Assembly: GCF_046195335.1 (NCBI RefSeq)
Contig: NZ_CP176093.1
Reading direction: 5' to 3' (one strand)
Length of the DNA stretch: 64,000 bases
Source: Methanospirillum lacunae
GTDB lineage: Archaea; Halobacteriota; Methanomicrobia; Methanomicrobiales; Methanospirillaceae
Position numbers and translations under genes: made by a program. The notes below the pieces were generated by a model. That model did not search any database. It had not been told where the DNA came from and was given only the letters and a program-made list of their open reading frames with translations. Shown piece by piece: positions 9,129-18,428 of this stretch; position 1 is the first letter of the stretch, and every line of letters begins with the position of its first letter.

Positions 9129-10190
9129 CTAATTTTCCTGTGATATCTGTTCGTCTGTTAAGTCTGATACCTGTAAGAAGTTTTGATAGAAGTCACGAAT
9201 TTCCTTCTTGTAATCCAACTGGGTCTGTTCAGGATAGAGTGTATCAGCAGCCCAGACCAGCCCTATTGCAGCAGTAATTCCATCTGGAATGGCGTACTTT
9301 GGTATTGAATAAACCCGGTTATTCTTAACTGCAGAGGTGTCTTTCCATGCTGAATCAGTTTTTATTTGTGAACTGAGATTTGAACTGTGGGTTATAATGA
9401 CATCTGGATTCCACTTTAGCACATCTTCAACAGGGACTTTTATTGTCTCATCTGATGGATCTGCAGTTAATGTGACAGCATCCGGGTATACTATTCCACC
9501 AGCATCCCTGATTACAGAGGATATGATAGTTTTTGATCCGGTAGTACTATCTGGTGAACCTCCGGCATAGTAGACTTTGAGTTTTTTACTTTCAGGAATT
9601 GTAGAAACCTGGCTGGTGACTTTTTTTATGAGATCATCCCAGTAATCTCCTAACTCATCTCCTTCCTTTTCATTTCCTAACAGTTTCCCCATAAACCTGT
9701 ATGAGTCAGCAAATGAATCCAGTGTATCTTTATCAACTGCTGCAACCGGAATGTTGAAAGTGTCCTGTTCCTTATCGATATTTGGGTCCTTTGTCAATGT
9801 AACAACAACATCTGGTTTGAGAGAGATTATCTGCTCATTATTAAGACCCTTGAAATACACCCCGGTGACTGGCAATGCTAAGACTTTCTTCTGGTCTTCA
9901 GGAGACAACATGTATGTCAGGGCTTTTGAGACCATATCAATGCTCGTCATCTTATCTGGAGCCAATCGCCATGCCATGTATGTGGGAGTCGGGTTTAGTG
10001 ATGTAATGCGGGATACAGGACCCGGAAGAGATATTTCCCGATTTGAGAGATCTGTTATTGAAAATCCGCCACTCTGGTTTGTATTTTCTGTTGGAGATGC
10101 GTAAGAACACACACAAAAGACAGAAAGAATACAAATTGTTAAGATTGATGTCAAAATACGTTTGCCATTTTCAGTTCTACTTAAATCCAT
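9129..10190 (-). CDS. Periplasmic-type metal/corrinoid ABC substrate-binding protein
   Basis: 353 residues. Signal peptide or N-terminal anchor at residues 12-30 (ILTSILTICILSVFCVCSY), then a type III (FecB/BtuF-like) binding-protein fold: ITDLSNREISLPGPVSRITSL starts lobe 1, LKPDVVVTL is the standard motif before the inter-lobe helix, and WNPDVIITHS opens the second-lobe binding face. Such proteins deliver iron-chelates, haem or cobalamin to BtuC/FecC-type permeases. No permease or ATPase gene adjoins it, so it must use components encoded elsewhere, possibly those at 56.2-61 kb. Its 5' region is long and AT-rich. Confidence 0.85.
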   Translation of the reverse strand: MDLSRTENGKRILTSILTICILSVFCVCSYASPTENTNQSGGFSITDLSNREISLPGPVSRITSLNPTPTYMAWRLAPDKMTSIDMVSKALTYMLSPEDQKKVLALPVTGVYFKGLNNEQIISLKPDVVVTLTKDPNIDKEQDTFNIPVAAVDKDTLDSFADSYRFMGKLLGNEKEGDELGDYWDDLIKKVTSQVSTIPESKKLKVYYAGGSPDSTTGSKTIISSVIRDAGGIVYPDAVTLTADPSDETIKVPVEDVLKWNPDVIITHSSNLSSQIKTDSAWKDTSAVKNNRVYSIPKYAIPDGITAAIGLVWAADTLYPEQTQLDYKKEIRDFYQNFLQVSDLTDEQISQEN

Positions 10191-10906
10191 ATAAGCGCCT
10201 TCATATACATCCTAGTGGAAATAATTTCTTAATTCCATTTAATACGTTTATCAGTATACTATATAATTTTTAATTATTTGTTAATTCATTTCGGTGAATA
10301 ATATATCCTTGGAAATAGTTATTCTTGTATCTCTGTGATATTTTTGAAACCTTCTTATTTAAATAATAGACTCGGTTGACTCAGTACCATATAGTTCCGT
10401 TCATTGAGAGTAGATTGAAACATACCATTCAAAAAAGATCAATAAGAGAACTCTAATAAACAAAGGATCATTTATATCCTTGTTTAAGTGAATTTTGAAA
10501 ATGTGTGAATAATAGGGCCGGTAGGAAAACCAACGGTGCTCAATGGATACACGTTCAAACTTATATATACTGGTAATAAGTATGTGTGCTCGATAAATTT
10601 TCTGTTTTAACTATAATTCCATACTTATCACACTAATTATTGGCATTCGGTATATCTCAAGGATATCATCGGTTCTTAGACTCATGATATTTCCTCCATT
10701 CCCGCGGACGAACCAATGATGGTGTAATCACCCAAAGATCGGAAAATATCTTCTTTTTTTTGTAGTGAGGAATTTTTTCACTGTTCAGCCTATATGATTG
10801 AACCCCGGATGTTCACCCTGGTTGTTTACATTCACGTAGATTTATATTCTATCTGATATATATTGGGCAATACCTGTGCAATACTTTGCTCAGTGGTGGG
10901 GTTCAT
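10191..10906. other. Long AT-rich intergenic region between divergent genes
   Basis: About 700 bases between the binding protein (leftward) and the beta-helix protein (rightward). I found no gene. Visible structure: an imperfect inverted repeat AAACAAAGGAT (10458-10468) with ATCCTTGTTT (10476-10485), a TTATATATA element near 10561, and a GTGG/GGGG ribosome binding site just before 10907. A more GC-rich patch at 10516-10550 stands out in an otherwise AT-rich stretch, and I cannot assign it. Confidence 0.4.
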
Positions 10907-13150
10907 ATGCAAAGGAATATCTGGATAATACTCCTGATTTTCATCCTTTTCGGATGTGGGGGGTTAGCTGTATCTGCTGACCGAATGGATAGTACCTCTG
11001 GACACGATCTGTATACCAAGGTTTTAGCCAATAATAACAAGTACGTGAATCAGGGTTCTTCTGAACCTGATGTTGAAACAAATCCGTCTGCTCTTTCAAG
11101 TATGGAAAATGTCCCGGATGTCTGTTCATCCTCACCAGGATCATGGATGGATATCAGTATGCCTGCGACAATTACCTGTCCTGGATATTATCGCATCTCA
11201 AATGATTACACTGCTTTGAATACTTCTGAAACGGGAGTTACAATTGTCTCTTCAAATGTCATCCTTGATGGAAACGGGCATACTTTTTTTGGAAATGATC
11301 TTTCAGAAACAAAAGGAGTTGTTGTTCAATCCGATAGTAATTCTACATACCAGGGGGTTGTAATACAAAATTTCAGAACAAACCAGAGCTGGAGAGGAAT
11401 TGTTTACGCGGCACTCTCAGGAGCAATCTATAATACCACTCATACCGGTGGCAGGGTTGGAATTCAGGCATCAGGTGATAATAACCAGATCATTGGAAAT
11501 GTCGTTCAGAATCAGAGAAGTGGTATTAAAATTTTAGGGACGAATTACACTGTTCAGAATAATCAGGTGTATAATACCACGATCTGCTTTGATATCCAGG
11601 GATATACATTGCCACACTTCCTCCATCATATTGACAGATCAAACCTGGTAGATGGTAAGCCAATCGTATACTATTCAAACCAGTCTGATTTTACTGTCCA
11701 GACCGATACAGAACCAGCGATGATCATCATCGCAAATTGCAGAAATGTTACAGTACAGAATATCAGCGTAAACAATTCCTATATCGGATACCAGTTTGTT
11801 TGGGATAATCAGATTCATATAGAGAACATTTCAGATGCACGTTCCATGTATGGTATGGTTGCTCTCTCTGTTCAGAATGGGTCTTTTTCAAACTCATCAT
11901 TTATAGGAAATTGGGATGGGACAGATATTCAGGATGGAGTGAACCTTTCTTTCTCCAATATTTCAATAAAAAACCCAACACTCAGTGGGTTATGGATCTA
12001 TAACTCAACTCCAATCACAATTACCGGTTCATCGGTAAAAGATGCACGATCAGATCTCTATCCATATCCGATTCCCGGGATTATGGCATCGGGTTGTGAT
12101 AAGGTTGATATAAAAAAGAGTTCTGTCTCAAATACGAGTGATTTTGGGATTGGAATTAGCAACTCTTCCCATGTTATCCTTGATGACGTTTTGGTAACCA
12201 AAAACGGACTGCTTTCATCAGAATGGAGTTATTTTGATAAAGCAGGAATTGCTATCCAGAATACGTTCGATTTTTCAGTTAAAAATTCAAGAATCACCCA
12301 TAATTACGATGGTCTCTTTTTGCGGAATGTAACGATAGGTAACATTTCGGGGAATACGATTTCAGAAAACCAGCAGTCTGGTTTGATTGCAAATACAATC
12401 ACAAATACAATACTGTATAATAATATTTTCAATAACTCGGCCAACGTTCTCATTGATCAGTATAGCCAGAATAACATCTGGAACATCTCGCTCACATCAG
12501 GAACCAACATTGTAGGGGGACCCAACCTTGGTGGAAACTTCTGGGCAACTCCGAATAGCACCGGTTTCTCCCAGACACATGCAGATCGGGGAGATGGTAT
12601 TTGTACTGGTTCATTCACTCTTGCTCCCGGCCAGACCGATTATCTCCCGCTGGCAGTGTGGAGTCATCCACTAACCGCCGGTTTTGATGGAAATGTCACC
12701 CAGGGAGTTCCTCCGCTCTCTGTTTTATTCACTGATACCAGTTCTGGACAACCAACCCATTGGAACTGGAATTTTGGTGACGGGTCAGTCTCTCACGAGC
12801 AAAATCCGGTTCATACATACAGCGGGATTGGCAGATATACCGTGACATTAGAGGTAACTGATTCAACTGGAAGATCAGACATCATTCGAAAACCTGGTTT
12901 CATTGTAACAAATGGAGGAAGAGTTTCAGGACCGAATGGTATGATCTGGATATCCTCTACTCCATCAGATGCACTGGTGTATGTTGATGGAGCATACCTG
13001 GGAGTAACCCCTCTTCAATCCGTTGGGGTACCGGCAGGGATAAGGCAGGTTCATGTTACTAAAGACGGATACCATGACTGGACCGGATATGTTCAGGTAC
13101 GTCAGGGAGTATTCAGTTACGTTCCCAAAGTGGTATTATGGCCAAATTAA
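10907..13150 (+). CDS. Secreted right-handed beta-helix protein with PKD and PEGA domains
   Basis: About 747 residues. Signal peptide (residues 1-24, MQRNIWIILLIFILFGCGGL), then a NosD/PbH1-type parallel beta-helix over roughly residues 100-540 with repeating Asn-rich turns (VILDGNGHTFFGN, NSRITHNYDGLFLRNVT, GNTISENQQSG), then a PKD domain (about 580-665; WNWNFGDGSVSHEQNPVHTY), and a C-terminal PEGA domain (about 675-747; WISSTPSDALVYVDGAYLG). This is a typical methanogen surface protein for carbohydrate or cell contact. A TTG at 10886 gives seven more residues, but the ATG at 10907 has a GGTGGGG ribosome binding site and places the signal peptide correctly. Confidence 0.85.
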   Translation: MQRNIWIILLIFILFGCGGLAVSADRMDSTSGHDLYTKVLANNNKYVNQGSSEPDVETNPSALSSMENVPDVCSSSPGSWMDISMPATITCPGYYRISNDYTALNTSETGVTIVSSNVILDGNGHTFFGNDLSETKGVVVQSDSNSTYQGVVIQNFRTNQSWRGIVYAALSGAIYNTTHTGGRVGIQASGDNNQIIGNVVQNQRSGIKILGTNYTVQNNQVYNTTICFDIQGYTLPHFLHHIDRSNLVDGKPIVYYSNQSDFTVQTDTEPAMIIIANCRNVTVQNISVNNSYIGYQFVWDNQIHIENISDARSMYGMVALSVQNGSFSNSSFIGNWDGTDIQDGVNLSFSNISIKNPTLSGLWIYNSTPITITGSSVKDARSDLYPYPIPGIMASGCDKVDIKKSSVSNTSDFGIGISNSSHVILDDVLVTKNGLLSSEWSYFDKAGIAIQNTFDFSVKNSRITHNYDGLFLRNVTIGNISGNTISENQQSGLIANTITNTILYNNIFNNSANVLIDQYSQNNIWNISLTSGTNIVGGPNLGGNFWATPNSTGFSQTHADRGDGICTGSFTLAPGQTDYLPLAVWSHPLTAGFDGNVTQGVPPLSVLFTDTSSGQPTHWNWNFGDGSVSHEQNPVHTYSGIGRYTVTLEVTDSTGRSDIIRKPGFIVTNGGRVSGPNGMIWISSTPSDALVYVDGAYLGVTPLQSVGVPAGIRQVHVTKDGYHDWTGYVQVRQGVFSYVPKVVLWPN

Positions 13151-13336
13151 TATCTCATTAATTTCATTTTTTCCAAATAGTGCAGGGATTGTATCCAGCT
13201 AGTTATCTTTTGACAGGTAATCGCCGGCAAAGTATCCATTTATTGTAATATCCCCAGAATCAAGGATGCTCAGCTGAAATTATCCTTGCCCTCATGATCA
13301 AAAGAAGATCAAAATGTATTTCTTCTTACAGGAAAT

Positions 13337-13951
13337 ATGAAACATATGAGATCGGGGAATCTTTTCTTATGTGGTAAAAATTTTCATATTGGACTTTTAT
13401 CCGGAACTGTTTTAATTTTGATGCTGTGCCTCTTCATTGGGCCTTGTAATGCAGATATGTCTGCATATAATTGGAATAACCTGGGAACAACATATTATAA
13501 TCAGGGTGATTACACAGCTGCGATTAACGCATTTTTGAATGCGGTTGCTATCGATCCAAGTCTGGTTATAGCATGGAACAATCTGGGTATTGCGTATCAG
13601 GCTAATAATCAGTATTCTCAAGCGCAGGACGCATTTCGACGTGCAATCTCCATTAATAGTGGCTATGATGAGGGATGGTCAAATCTGGCCTATGTGTATC
13701 AGTATCAGGGGCGATATGATGACTATAATTATGCCATGAGGCATGTTAATCCGGGATTTGTCCGTCAGGGTATTATCTTCAATAATTTCGACAATCGGAA
13801 TTATAATAACGGACATTACTCAGATGGATATAACAACTATTACGGTCCGGGATATCATAACAACTTCAATACCAACCAGAATGGCATAACCCTGATGCAA
13901 TATGGAGGTTACAATACCTATGACCAGAATTCCCCTCTATATTACCGGTAA
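13337..13951 (+). CDS. Exported TPR protein with Asn/Tyr/Gly-rich tail
   Basis: 204 residues. One hydrophobic segment at about 19-40 (GLLSGTVLILMLCLFIGPCNA) acts as signal peptide or anchor. Three consecutive TPR-like units follow (YNWNNLGTTYYNQGDYTAAI, AWNNLGIAYQANNQYSQAQ, GWSNLAYVYQYQGRYDDY). The last 65 residues are low complexity, dominated by Asn, Tyr and Gly, as in some surface or biofilm proteins. It probably binds another exported protein; no function can be assigned. It follows the beta-helix protein by about 190 bases in the same direction with its own AGGAA ribosome binding site. Confidence 0.75.
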   Translation: MKHMRSGNLFLCGKNFHIGLLSGTVLILMLCLFIGPCNADMSAYNWNNLGTTYYNQGDYTAAINAFLNAVAIDPSLVIAWNNLGIAYQANNQYSQAQDAFRRAISINSGYDEGWSNLAYVYQYQGRYDDYNYAMRHVNPGFVRQGIIFNNFDNRNYNNGHYSDGYNNYYGPGYHNNFNTNQNGITLMQYGGYNTYDQNSPLYYR

Positions 13952-14069
13952 TCCGAAGAATCCCTTTTTTTCATATTCATGCAAAGAGAAGATCATCTTT
14001 CAATATGCACTACCCGTCTCCGGTTCATTGGATCTTTCCTGAGTATCTTAAAAAAAAGAGATGTACCGT

Positions 14070-14324
14070 TTAAGGTTGAGTCAGTTGTTTCATAACTTCT
14101 TCTGTTGTTCGAATCTGTCCGATTTTAGGAAATATGGACGTGCATACATACTGGTGTTCTGCTTCAGTTACGGCTGTCATCGCATCTTCCACAAAGATCT
14201 GGTGATATCCGTGTTGAAATGCTTCTCTTGCGGTAGTGTCAACTCCAATGCCTGTAAAAAAAGAGCAGACCATCTTGGAGCCGTAAGCAACTACAATGTG
14301 AGTTAAAGAATGGTTAATATCCAC
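14070..14324 (-). pseudogene. C-terminal remnant of an isochorismatase-family hydrolase
   Basis: The 84-residue frame reads TGIGVDTTAREAFQHGY, then FVEDAMTAVTEAEHQ and a tail with TTEEVMKQL. This is the usual C-terminal half of isochorismatase-like cysteine hydrolases (TG...TARDA..RGY..VVEDA). The N-terminal half with the catalytic Asp and Lys is absent, and the catalytic Cys position (usually GV.TDVCV) is replaced or lost. The gene is therefore a truncated relic of a roughly 180-residue enzyme. It lies 14 bases after the alpha/beta hydrolase gene on the same strand. Confidence 0.65.
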
Positions 14325-14338
14325 TTTCGTGCATATTT

Positions 14339-15052
14339 TTATTCATTATCGTTATACCATTCGTTGATCTGACGACTGATGATCGAGAATGTCTCTTCCA
14401 GGAGGAAAATATCTGGATGCAATGCTGAAGGGATTTTGAATGTTTTGACTCCTTGTTCCTGCAATGTAAAGCATCCTTTTATGATCTCTTCCACATCACG
14501 TTCTCCATAGATGAGGAGCGAATCCTTGGAATTAGATTCTGGATTCCATGTCGGAAGTGTATCCTGAATTTCGAATAAGATATCAATATCCCGGGGGCAA
14601 ACCCTATAGCTCCTCATGGCATTGAGTAGATTCCGGGTGTTCTCACTGTATTTTTTATCAAGTGAAGGTGAAATTCCGATTTTGTAATCTGCATCACTCA
14701 AAAGAGCCAGTCTGCCTCCAAGTGAATGTCCTATCGTAGTTACCTTTCCAAAACCCCGGCAATATGATATTACGCTATCAACATCTTCAGAAATGCCGGT
14801 GTTTAACGGGGTTTTGTTTTGTCCATGGCCCCGGAAATCAACAATACAGGCAATCAGATTATTTTCTGCAACTCTGTATCCTAACCCGAGCATTTCTTCT
14901 TTGCTTCCTCCGTACGAATGAAAAACTGCAGCAACTCCACGAGGGTGTTCTGGCTGTAATACAAGGGCCGGGATAGAATTGTTAAAATTTTTTATCGAAA
15001 CTGGTTCTATGGTTATCGAGTGATCTTTGGTTGGCAAGGTGTTGTTCTCCAT
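14339..15052 (-). CDS. Alpha/beta hydrolase
   Basis: 237 residues with the alpha/beta hydrolase layout: oxyanion strand AAVFHSYGGSKEEM, then VDFRGHGQNKT, nucleophile elbow GHSLGGR (Ser in GxSxG), a late Asp in LLIYGERDVEEI, and a catalytic His in SALHPDIF. It resembles small serine hydrolases of the dienelactone-hydrolase/BAAT type; substrate unknown. No signal peptide. A perfect 20-bp palindrome just upstream suggests dedicated repression. The relic of an isochorismatase-like gene follows on the same strand. Confidence 0.85.
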   Translation of the reverse strand: MENNTLPTKDHSITIEPVSIKNFNNSIPALVLQPEHPRGVAAVFHSYGGSKEEMLGLGYRVAENNLIACIVDFRGHGQNKTPLNTGISEDVDSVISYCRGFGKVTTIGHSLGGRLALLSDADYKIGISPSLDKKYSENTRNLLNAMRSYRVCPRDIDILFEIQDTLPTWNPESNSKDSLLIYGERDVEEIIKGCFTLQEQGVKTFKIPSALHPDIFLLEETFSIISRQINEWYNDNE

Positions 15053-15077
15053 ATGAAAGTGGGAAGTTGGAAAATAA

Positions 15078-15097
15078 ATAGTTAGATGTCTAACTAT
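15078..15097 (-). promoter_or_regulatory. Perfect 20-bp palindromic operator
   Basis: ATAGTTAGATGTCTAACTAT has a 9-bp stem on each side of TG. It lies 26-45 bases before the start codon of the alpha/beta hydrolase, where an archaeal TATA/BRE region would be, so a bound dimeric repressor would block transcription. The cognate regulator is not adjacent. Confidence 0.55.
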
Positions 15098-15620
15098 AAG
15101 GCAATTAATCCATATTCATTAGTGGTCAGTTATTTGAAGAGCAGATCACAGATTTTGTTTTTTTCCAGGGTTGTTCTTAATCGATACGGTTCAATGGAAG
15201 TTGTGCCTTTTTGGAAATGTATTGGTATTTGGGGTTAGGGTCTCTGCTGATATTTCGTATATACCACCTGGTCCCCCCGGATAACCCAGTTCTCTTCTCT
15301 GATAAATTCAGTAGAGATTCCACTATGTCCTGGTTTAATCTTTACAAATATCAGGATCTATGAAACGAACGATACATTTGCTTTTTCGTAGGAAAAGGGT
15401 ATGATTATCTTACCTGGAGGGGCGAAGATATTGGTCCTGGAACAACTGGATCTGAAGAGTCATTACCAGATCATTTCTTTACGTTATCTGAGGGGAAATT
15501 GAAGAAACTTTTACAGATATGGTTTAATCCGGTTTAAACTCTTGATTGCATATACTAGTTCAAATTGTTAACAACGCGATGCACCGTAGGAATCGGGAAT
15601 TGATATGGAATGGATTACTC
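15098..15620. other. Intergenic region with a possible coding relic
   Basis: No intact gene. One plus-strand frame from about 15364 to a TAA at 15537 reads without stops and looks coding (for example GYDYLTWRGEDIGPGTTGSE), but it has no start, and upstream continuity needs a frame change. I read it as a decayed gene fragment of unknown family, at low confidence. Confidence 0.3.
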
Positions 15621-16931
15621 TCATGTTTGAGGATTATCAGTAATTGGGGAATCAGTCATAATAACACCAAATATATAGGTGCATTTTGCATTTTTTATGG
15701 TGATAGGAGACTTTTCTACCGAATATCTGATGAGAGTCCCATCCGGCTGTTCAATTTCAAGTATATTGGTGATGTACCGCTCCTGTGATATCAGATCCTT
15801 ATCTCTATTCGTAAATGATGAAAGGTTATGAGGAGCAATGACCTCATGTATGTTCTTACCGATCGCAGCCTGCTCATCCAGTATGCCGAATAACTGGCAA
15901 AACGCCTGATTAATAAGAAAAATTTCCCCATCCATACGATAACAATAGATGGGACGCGGCATCTGCTCTACTGCACGTTTTATGATTTCAGTCTGAAGAT
16001 ATTCCTGCTCCTCCTTTTTACGACGTTCGGACATGTCAGAAACGAGCACATAAAACCTGAGTGAATCACCATAGGGAACTGCAGACATCCGTGCATTAAG
16101 AAAGACCGGATCTCCATTTTTTTTATATGCCCAATATTGTATCTCATGGAGTGATGATGGCGTTCTTAACATCCTCTCCACCATCTCTCTTACCTTCTTT
16201 TTCTCATCAGGATGGGCAATATCTTCAGGTTCAAGTGTTGCAATCTCCTCTTTACTATATCCCAGAATCTCAACGAGACGGTTATTGACGTAAAAAATTT
16301 CTGTCTCACTGGCTACCATGAGACCGTCAGACAAATTTGAGATCATCTCCCTAAAAAATTCCCTGCTTCTATGAATTTCTTCAATTGCTTCCCGTTCGGT
16401 AGTAATATCCTCAAGGATTACAGTATTCCCACCCGAACCATCTTCAAAAGTAGTTGGGACAATTCTGATATGGAAAATTCGTTGTGGATTTGAAAAGAGA
16501 CGAATTTCGTTTATTTTATCAGGAGTATGGATCTGATTGGCAAGTTCATTGAGGAATGCAAGGACAGATGGATCAGGTAGAGCAATATAGCGTAAATCGT
16601 GATGAATAATCTGGTCCCGGTCAAGATTGATGAGTTGTATCATCGGATCATTTGCCTGAAGTATCTGAAATTCTTCATTTACAACCATCACCAGATCGGT
16701 TGTGTAACTGAGTAAGGCAGAGAGAGGAATCCGGGATGATGGGGTATATACTTTTGCCATACCAAAGGTCCGAAGATCAATATGTCCGGATGCGTGGAGT
16801 ATATCCAGGTAACGTCCTACTTTATGCTTGTTCATCCCGACTTTTTCTGCAATATCCGTGATACTCATCCCTTTGGGGTTTTGGCGGAGGATATCTTTTA
16901 TTAGAGTGAGATTCCCGGCTATCTTTTGCAT
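15621..16931 (-). CDS. Winged-helix regulator with three PAS domains
   Basis: About 436 residues. The N-terminus is an IclR/ArsR-like winged helix (residues 1-65: IKDILRQNPKGMSITDIAEK, MNKHKVGRYLDIL) followed by three PAS domains (about 60-175, 190-305, 315-430; the second is joined by a short coiled linker EAIEEIHRSREFFREMI). There is no kinase or HATPase domain, so DNA binding is probably tuned directly by PAS ligands. This is a common methanogen regulator architecture. The longest frame opens with a TTG at 16985, but the ATG at 16931 places the winged helix at the N-terminus as in other members. It is divergent from the CARDB-MMPL operon, and palindromes lie between them, so it likely controls that operon and itself. 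Confidence 0.8.
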   Translation of the reverse strand: MQKIAGNLTLIKDILRQNPKGMSITDIAEKVGMNKHKVGRYLDILHASGHIDLRTFGMAKVYTPSSRIPLSALLSYTTDLVMVVNEEFQILQANDPMIQLINLDRDQIIHHDLRYIALPDPSVLAFLNELANQIHTPDKINEIRLFSNPQRIFHIRIVPTTFEDGSGGNTVILEDITTEREAIEEIHRSREFFREMISNLSDGLMVASETEIFYVNNRLVEILGYSKEEIATLEPEDIAHPDEKKKVREMVERMLRTPSSLHEIQYWAYKKNGDPVFLNARMSAVPYGDSLRFYVLVSDMSERRKKEEQEYLQTEIIKRAVEQMPRPIYCYRMDGEIFLINQAFCQLFGILDEQAAIGKNIHEVIAPHNLSSFTNRDKDLISQERYITNILEIEQPDGTLIRYSVEKSPITIKNAKCTYIFGVIMTDSPITDNPQT

Positions 16932-16973
16932 AGATAAAGGATGGTTTACCCAACTGAAATAAATTTGCTTGAT

Positions 16974-16987
16974 ATTTGCAAACAAAT
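16974..16987. promoter_or_regulatory. Imperfectly spaced second operator half-site pair
   Basis: ATTTG-CAAA-CAAAT repeats the two arms of the 16-bp palindrome at 17018-17033 with a longer spacer. It lies 43-56 bases before the chosen start of the winged-helix regulator, consistent with autoregulation. Confidence 0.4.
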
Positions 16988-17017
16988 GTTCATATAATGT
17001 TTCAGTTATTTCTACAC

Positions 17018-17033
17018 GTATTTGTACAAATAC
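17018..17033. promoter_or_regulatory. Perfect 16-bp palindromic operator GTATTTGTACAAATAC
   Basis: A perfect inverted repeat located between the divergent winged-helix/PAS regulator and the CARDB-MMPL operon, and directly 5' of a TATA-like element at 17041-17050. It is the obvious candidate target for the neighbouring regulator; position upstream of the TATA box would allow either activation or repression. Confidence 0.55.
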
Positions 17034-17040
17034 TCAGATA

Positions 17041-17050
17041 CTTTTTATAT
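17041..17050 (+). promoter_or_regulatory. TATA-like promoter element of the CARDB-MMPL operon
   Basis: CTTTTTATAT lies about 40 bases before the first ATG, a normal distance for an archaeal promoter giving a short leader with the GAGGATCA ribosome binding site near 17077-17084. Confidence 0.45.
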
Positions 17051-17090
17051 TAGTTATGGTAACTATTGATTACACAGAGGATCATGAATA

Positions 17091-18413
17091 ATGATGCATA
17101 CAAAAAGGCCCTCAAAAAAAAGAATTAGCATAATCCTGGTATTATTACTAATTCTTGGAACTGTAATACTGCCGGTTAGTGCAGGTACCAAGTTCCTCTC
17201 AGGAGCTCCAAATATTTCTGTCAGTATCACCGGGAGTAATGAATTTACTCCAGGTACATCTGTTCCATTAGAATTGTCCATTCAGAACAGCGGATTAAAC
17301 ACCCTAAAAATTGTTCAGTCTGATATCGTGGACAGGGAAGATCAACCAAGTACTGCAAAAATGATATCTGCTTCGCTTCAGGAGGGAAATGCTCCGGTTC
17401 TCATTAAATCTGATGAGCAGATGATTGGAGATATCACCGGCTCTGAATCCAAAAAGGTAGTGTTCCAGATCAGGGTGAAGGATGACGCTCCAGCCGGAAA
17501 ATACATGCTGCCCTTACATCTGTCGTATACCTATCTCGCAGAAGCAGAACAACAAGGAACTGACAGCATCAGTTATCGGTATAACAAGAAGGATCTCACG
17601 GTAAACATACCATTCGAGGTAAAATCAGCAATTAATCTTGCTGTAATTAAGGTGACACCAGATACGATCAGTGCAGGCGGATCTGGGTATATTAATGTGA
17701 GTCTTAAGAATACCGGACGTGATACTGGGCAGGAAGCTATTGCCCTGATTAATCGAAGTGGGGATTCCCCAATAATACCTATTGACAGTACCGTCTATAT
17801 TGGGACATTTTCACCTGGGTCAGTTGCTGATGTCAAATTCAAAATTTCAGTTTCACGGGATGCCGGGGTCCAGGAGTATCCACTCGAAATTCGTGTAAAT
17901 TACAAGAATAGCGATGGGGATAATCTTGAAACAGAAGGTAAACGGATTGGTGTTCCCATCGGAGAAAAAACAGGCTTCTCAATAACAAGTCCGGTACCTG
18001 TGATTGGTCCCGGGAGTACAAAAACAATTGACATACATTACCGCAATACTGGTGCTACATCATTGTATAGTGCCGAGGTACGGTTAAGTGCTGTCGATCC
18101 TTTTACCAGTAATGATGACCGTGCGTACCTTGGAGATCTACATCCCGGTGATGTAGGCCATGCCAGGTTTGAGATAACCTCCTCTGATAATGCTGTAGAG
18201 AAGAAATATGCTCTTGATTCTGAAATCCGGTATCGGGATGCTCTGAATAAAACCCACATCTCTGATACTATAAAAGTGCCGATTACTGTTGCTCAAACTG
18301 ATATCTTTGCAGTTCTTGCTTCAAATGCATATATTCTCTCACTGATAGTCGTAGGTATTCTTGGCTGTGGATATTTCCTGTTTTTTAGGAAAGTTCTGGG
18401 AAATCGTTCCTGA
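17091..18413 (+). CDS. CARDB/S-layer-domain surface protein paired with exporter
   Basis: 440 residues. Basic N-terminus and signal peptide (about 10-30, ISIILVLLLILGTVILPVSA), three beta-sandwich CARDB-like repeats (about 35-180, 185-300, 300-400; each with SVPLEL/SGYINVSLKNTGRD/TIDIHYRNTGATS-type cores), and a C-terminal membrane helix (about 408-430) with a basic tail. The protein would face outside with its C-terminus anchored. The gene precedes an MMPL exporter by 15 bases, and the same pair appears at the window start. A role as an outer partner or cargo-binding subunit of the exporter is inferred only from this conserved pairing. Upstream are a TATA element and a palindrome. Confidence 0.8.
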   Translation: MMHTKRPSKKRISIILVLLLILGTVILPVSAGTKFLSGAPNISVSITGSNEFTPGTSVPLELSIQNSGLNTLKIVQSDIVDREDQPSTAKMISASLQEGNAPVLIKSDEQMIGDITGSESKKVVFQIRVKDDAPAGKYMLPLHLSYTYLAEAEQQGTDSISYRYNKKDLTVNIPFEVKSAINLAVIKVTPDTISAGGSGYINVSLKNTGRDTGQEAIALINRSGDSPIIPIDSTVYIGTFSPGSVADVKFKISVSRDAGVQEYPLEIRVNYKNSDGDNLETEGKRIGVPIGEKTGFSITSPVPVIGPGSTKTIDIHYRNTGATSLYSAEVRLSAVDPFTSNDDRAYLGDLHPGDVGHARFEITSSDNAVEKKYALDSEIRYRDALNKTHISDTIKVPITVAQTDIFAVLASNAYILSLIVVGILGCGYFLFFRKVLGNRS

Positions 18414-18428
18414 TTGTAGGGGATTTCT

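Noticed and set aside
9129..10190. Linking this binding protein to a local transporter
   Set aside because: No permease or ATPase gene lies within 8 kb; assignment to the locus at 56-61 kb is speculative.
10516..10550. GC-rich patch as a possible riboswitch
   Set aside because: I could not match it to any known aptamer core and see no stable set of paired stems.
14061..14306. 81-codon plus-strand frame
   Set aside because: It is antisense to the isochorismatase remnant and has no family resemblance or ribosome binding site.
15364..15537. Small gene with GYDYLTWRGEDIG
   Set aside because: No start codon, no ribosome binding site and a frame break upstream; kept only as a possible relic.
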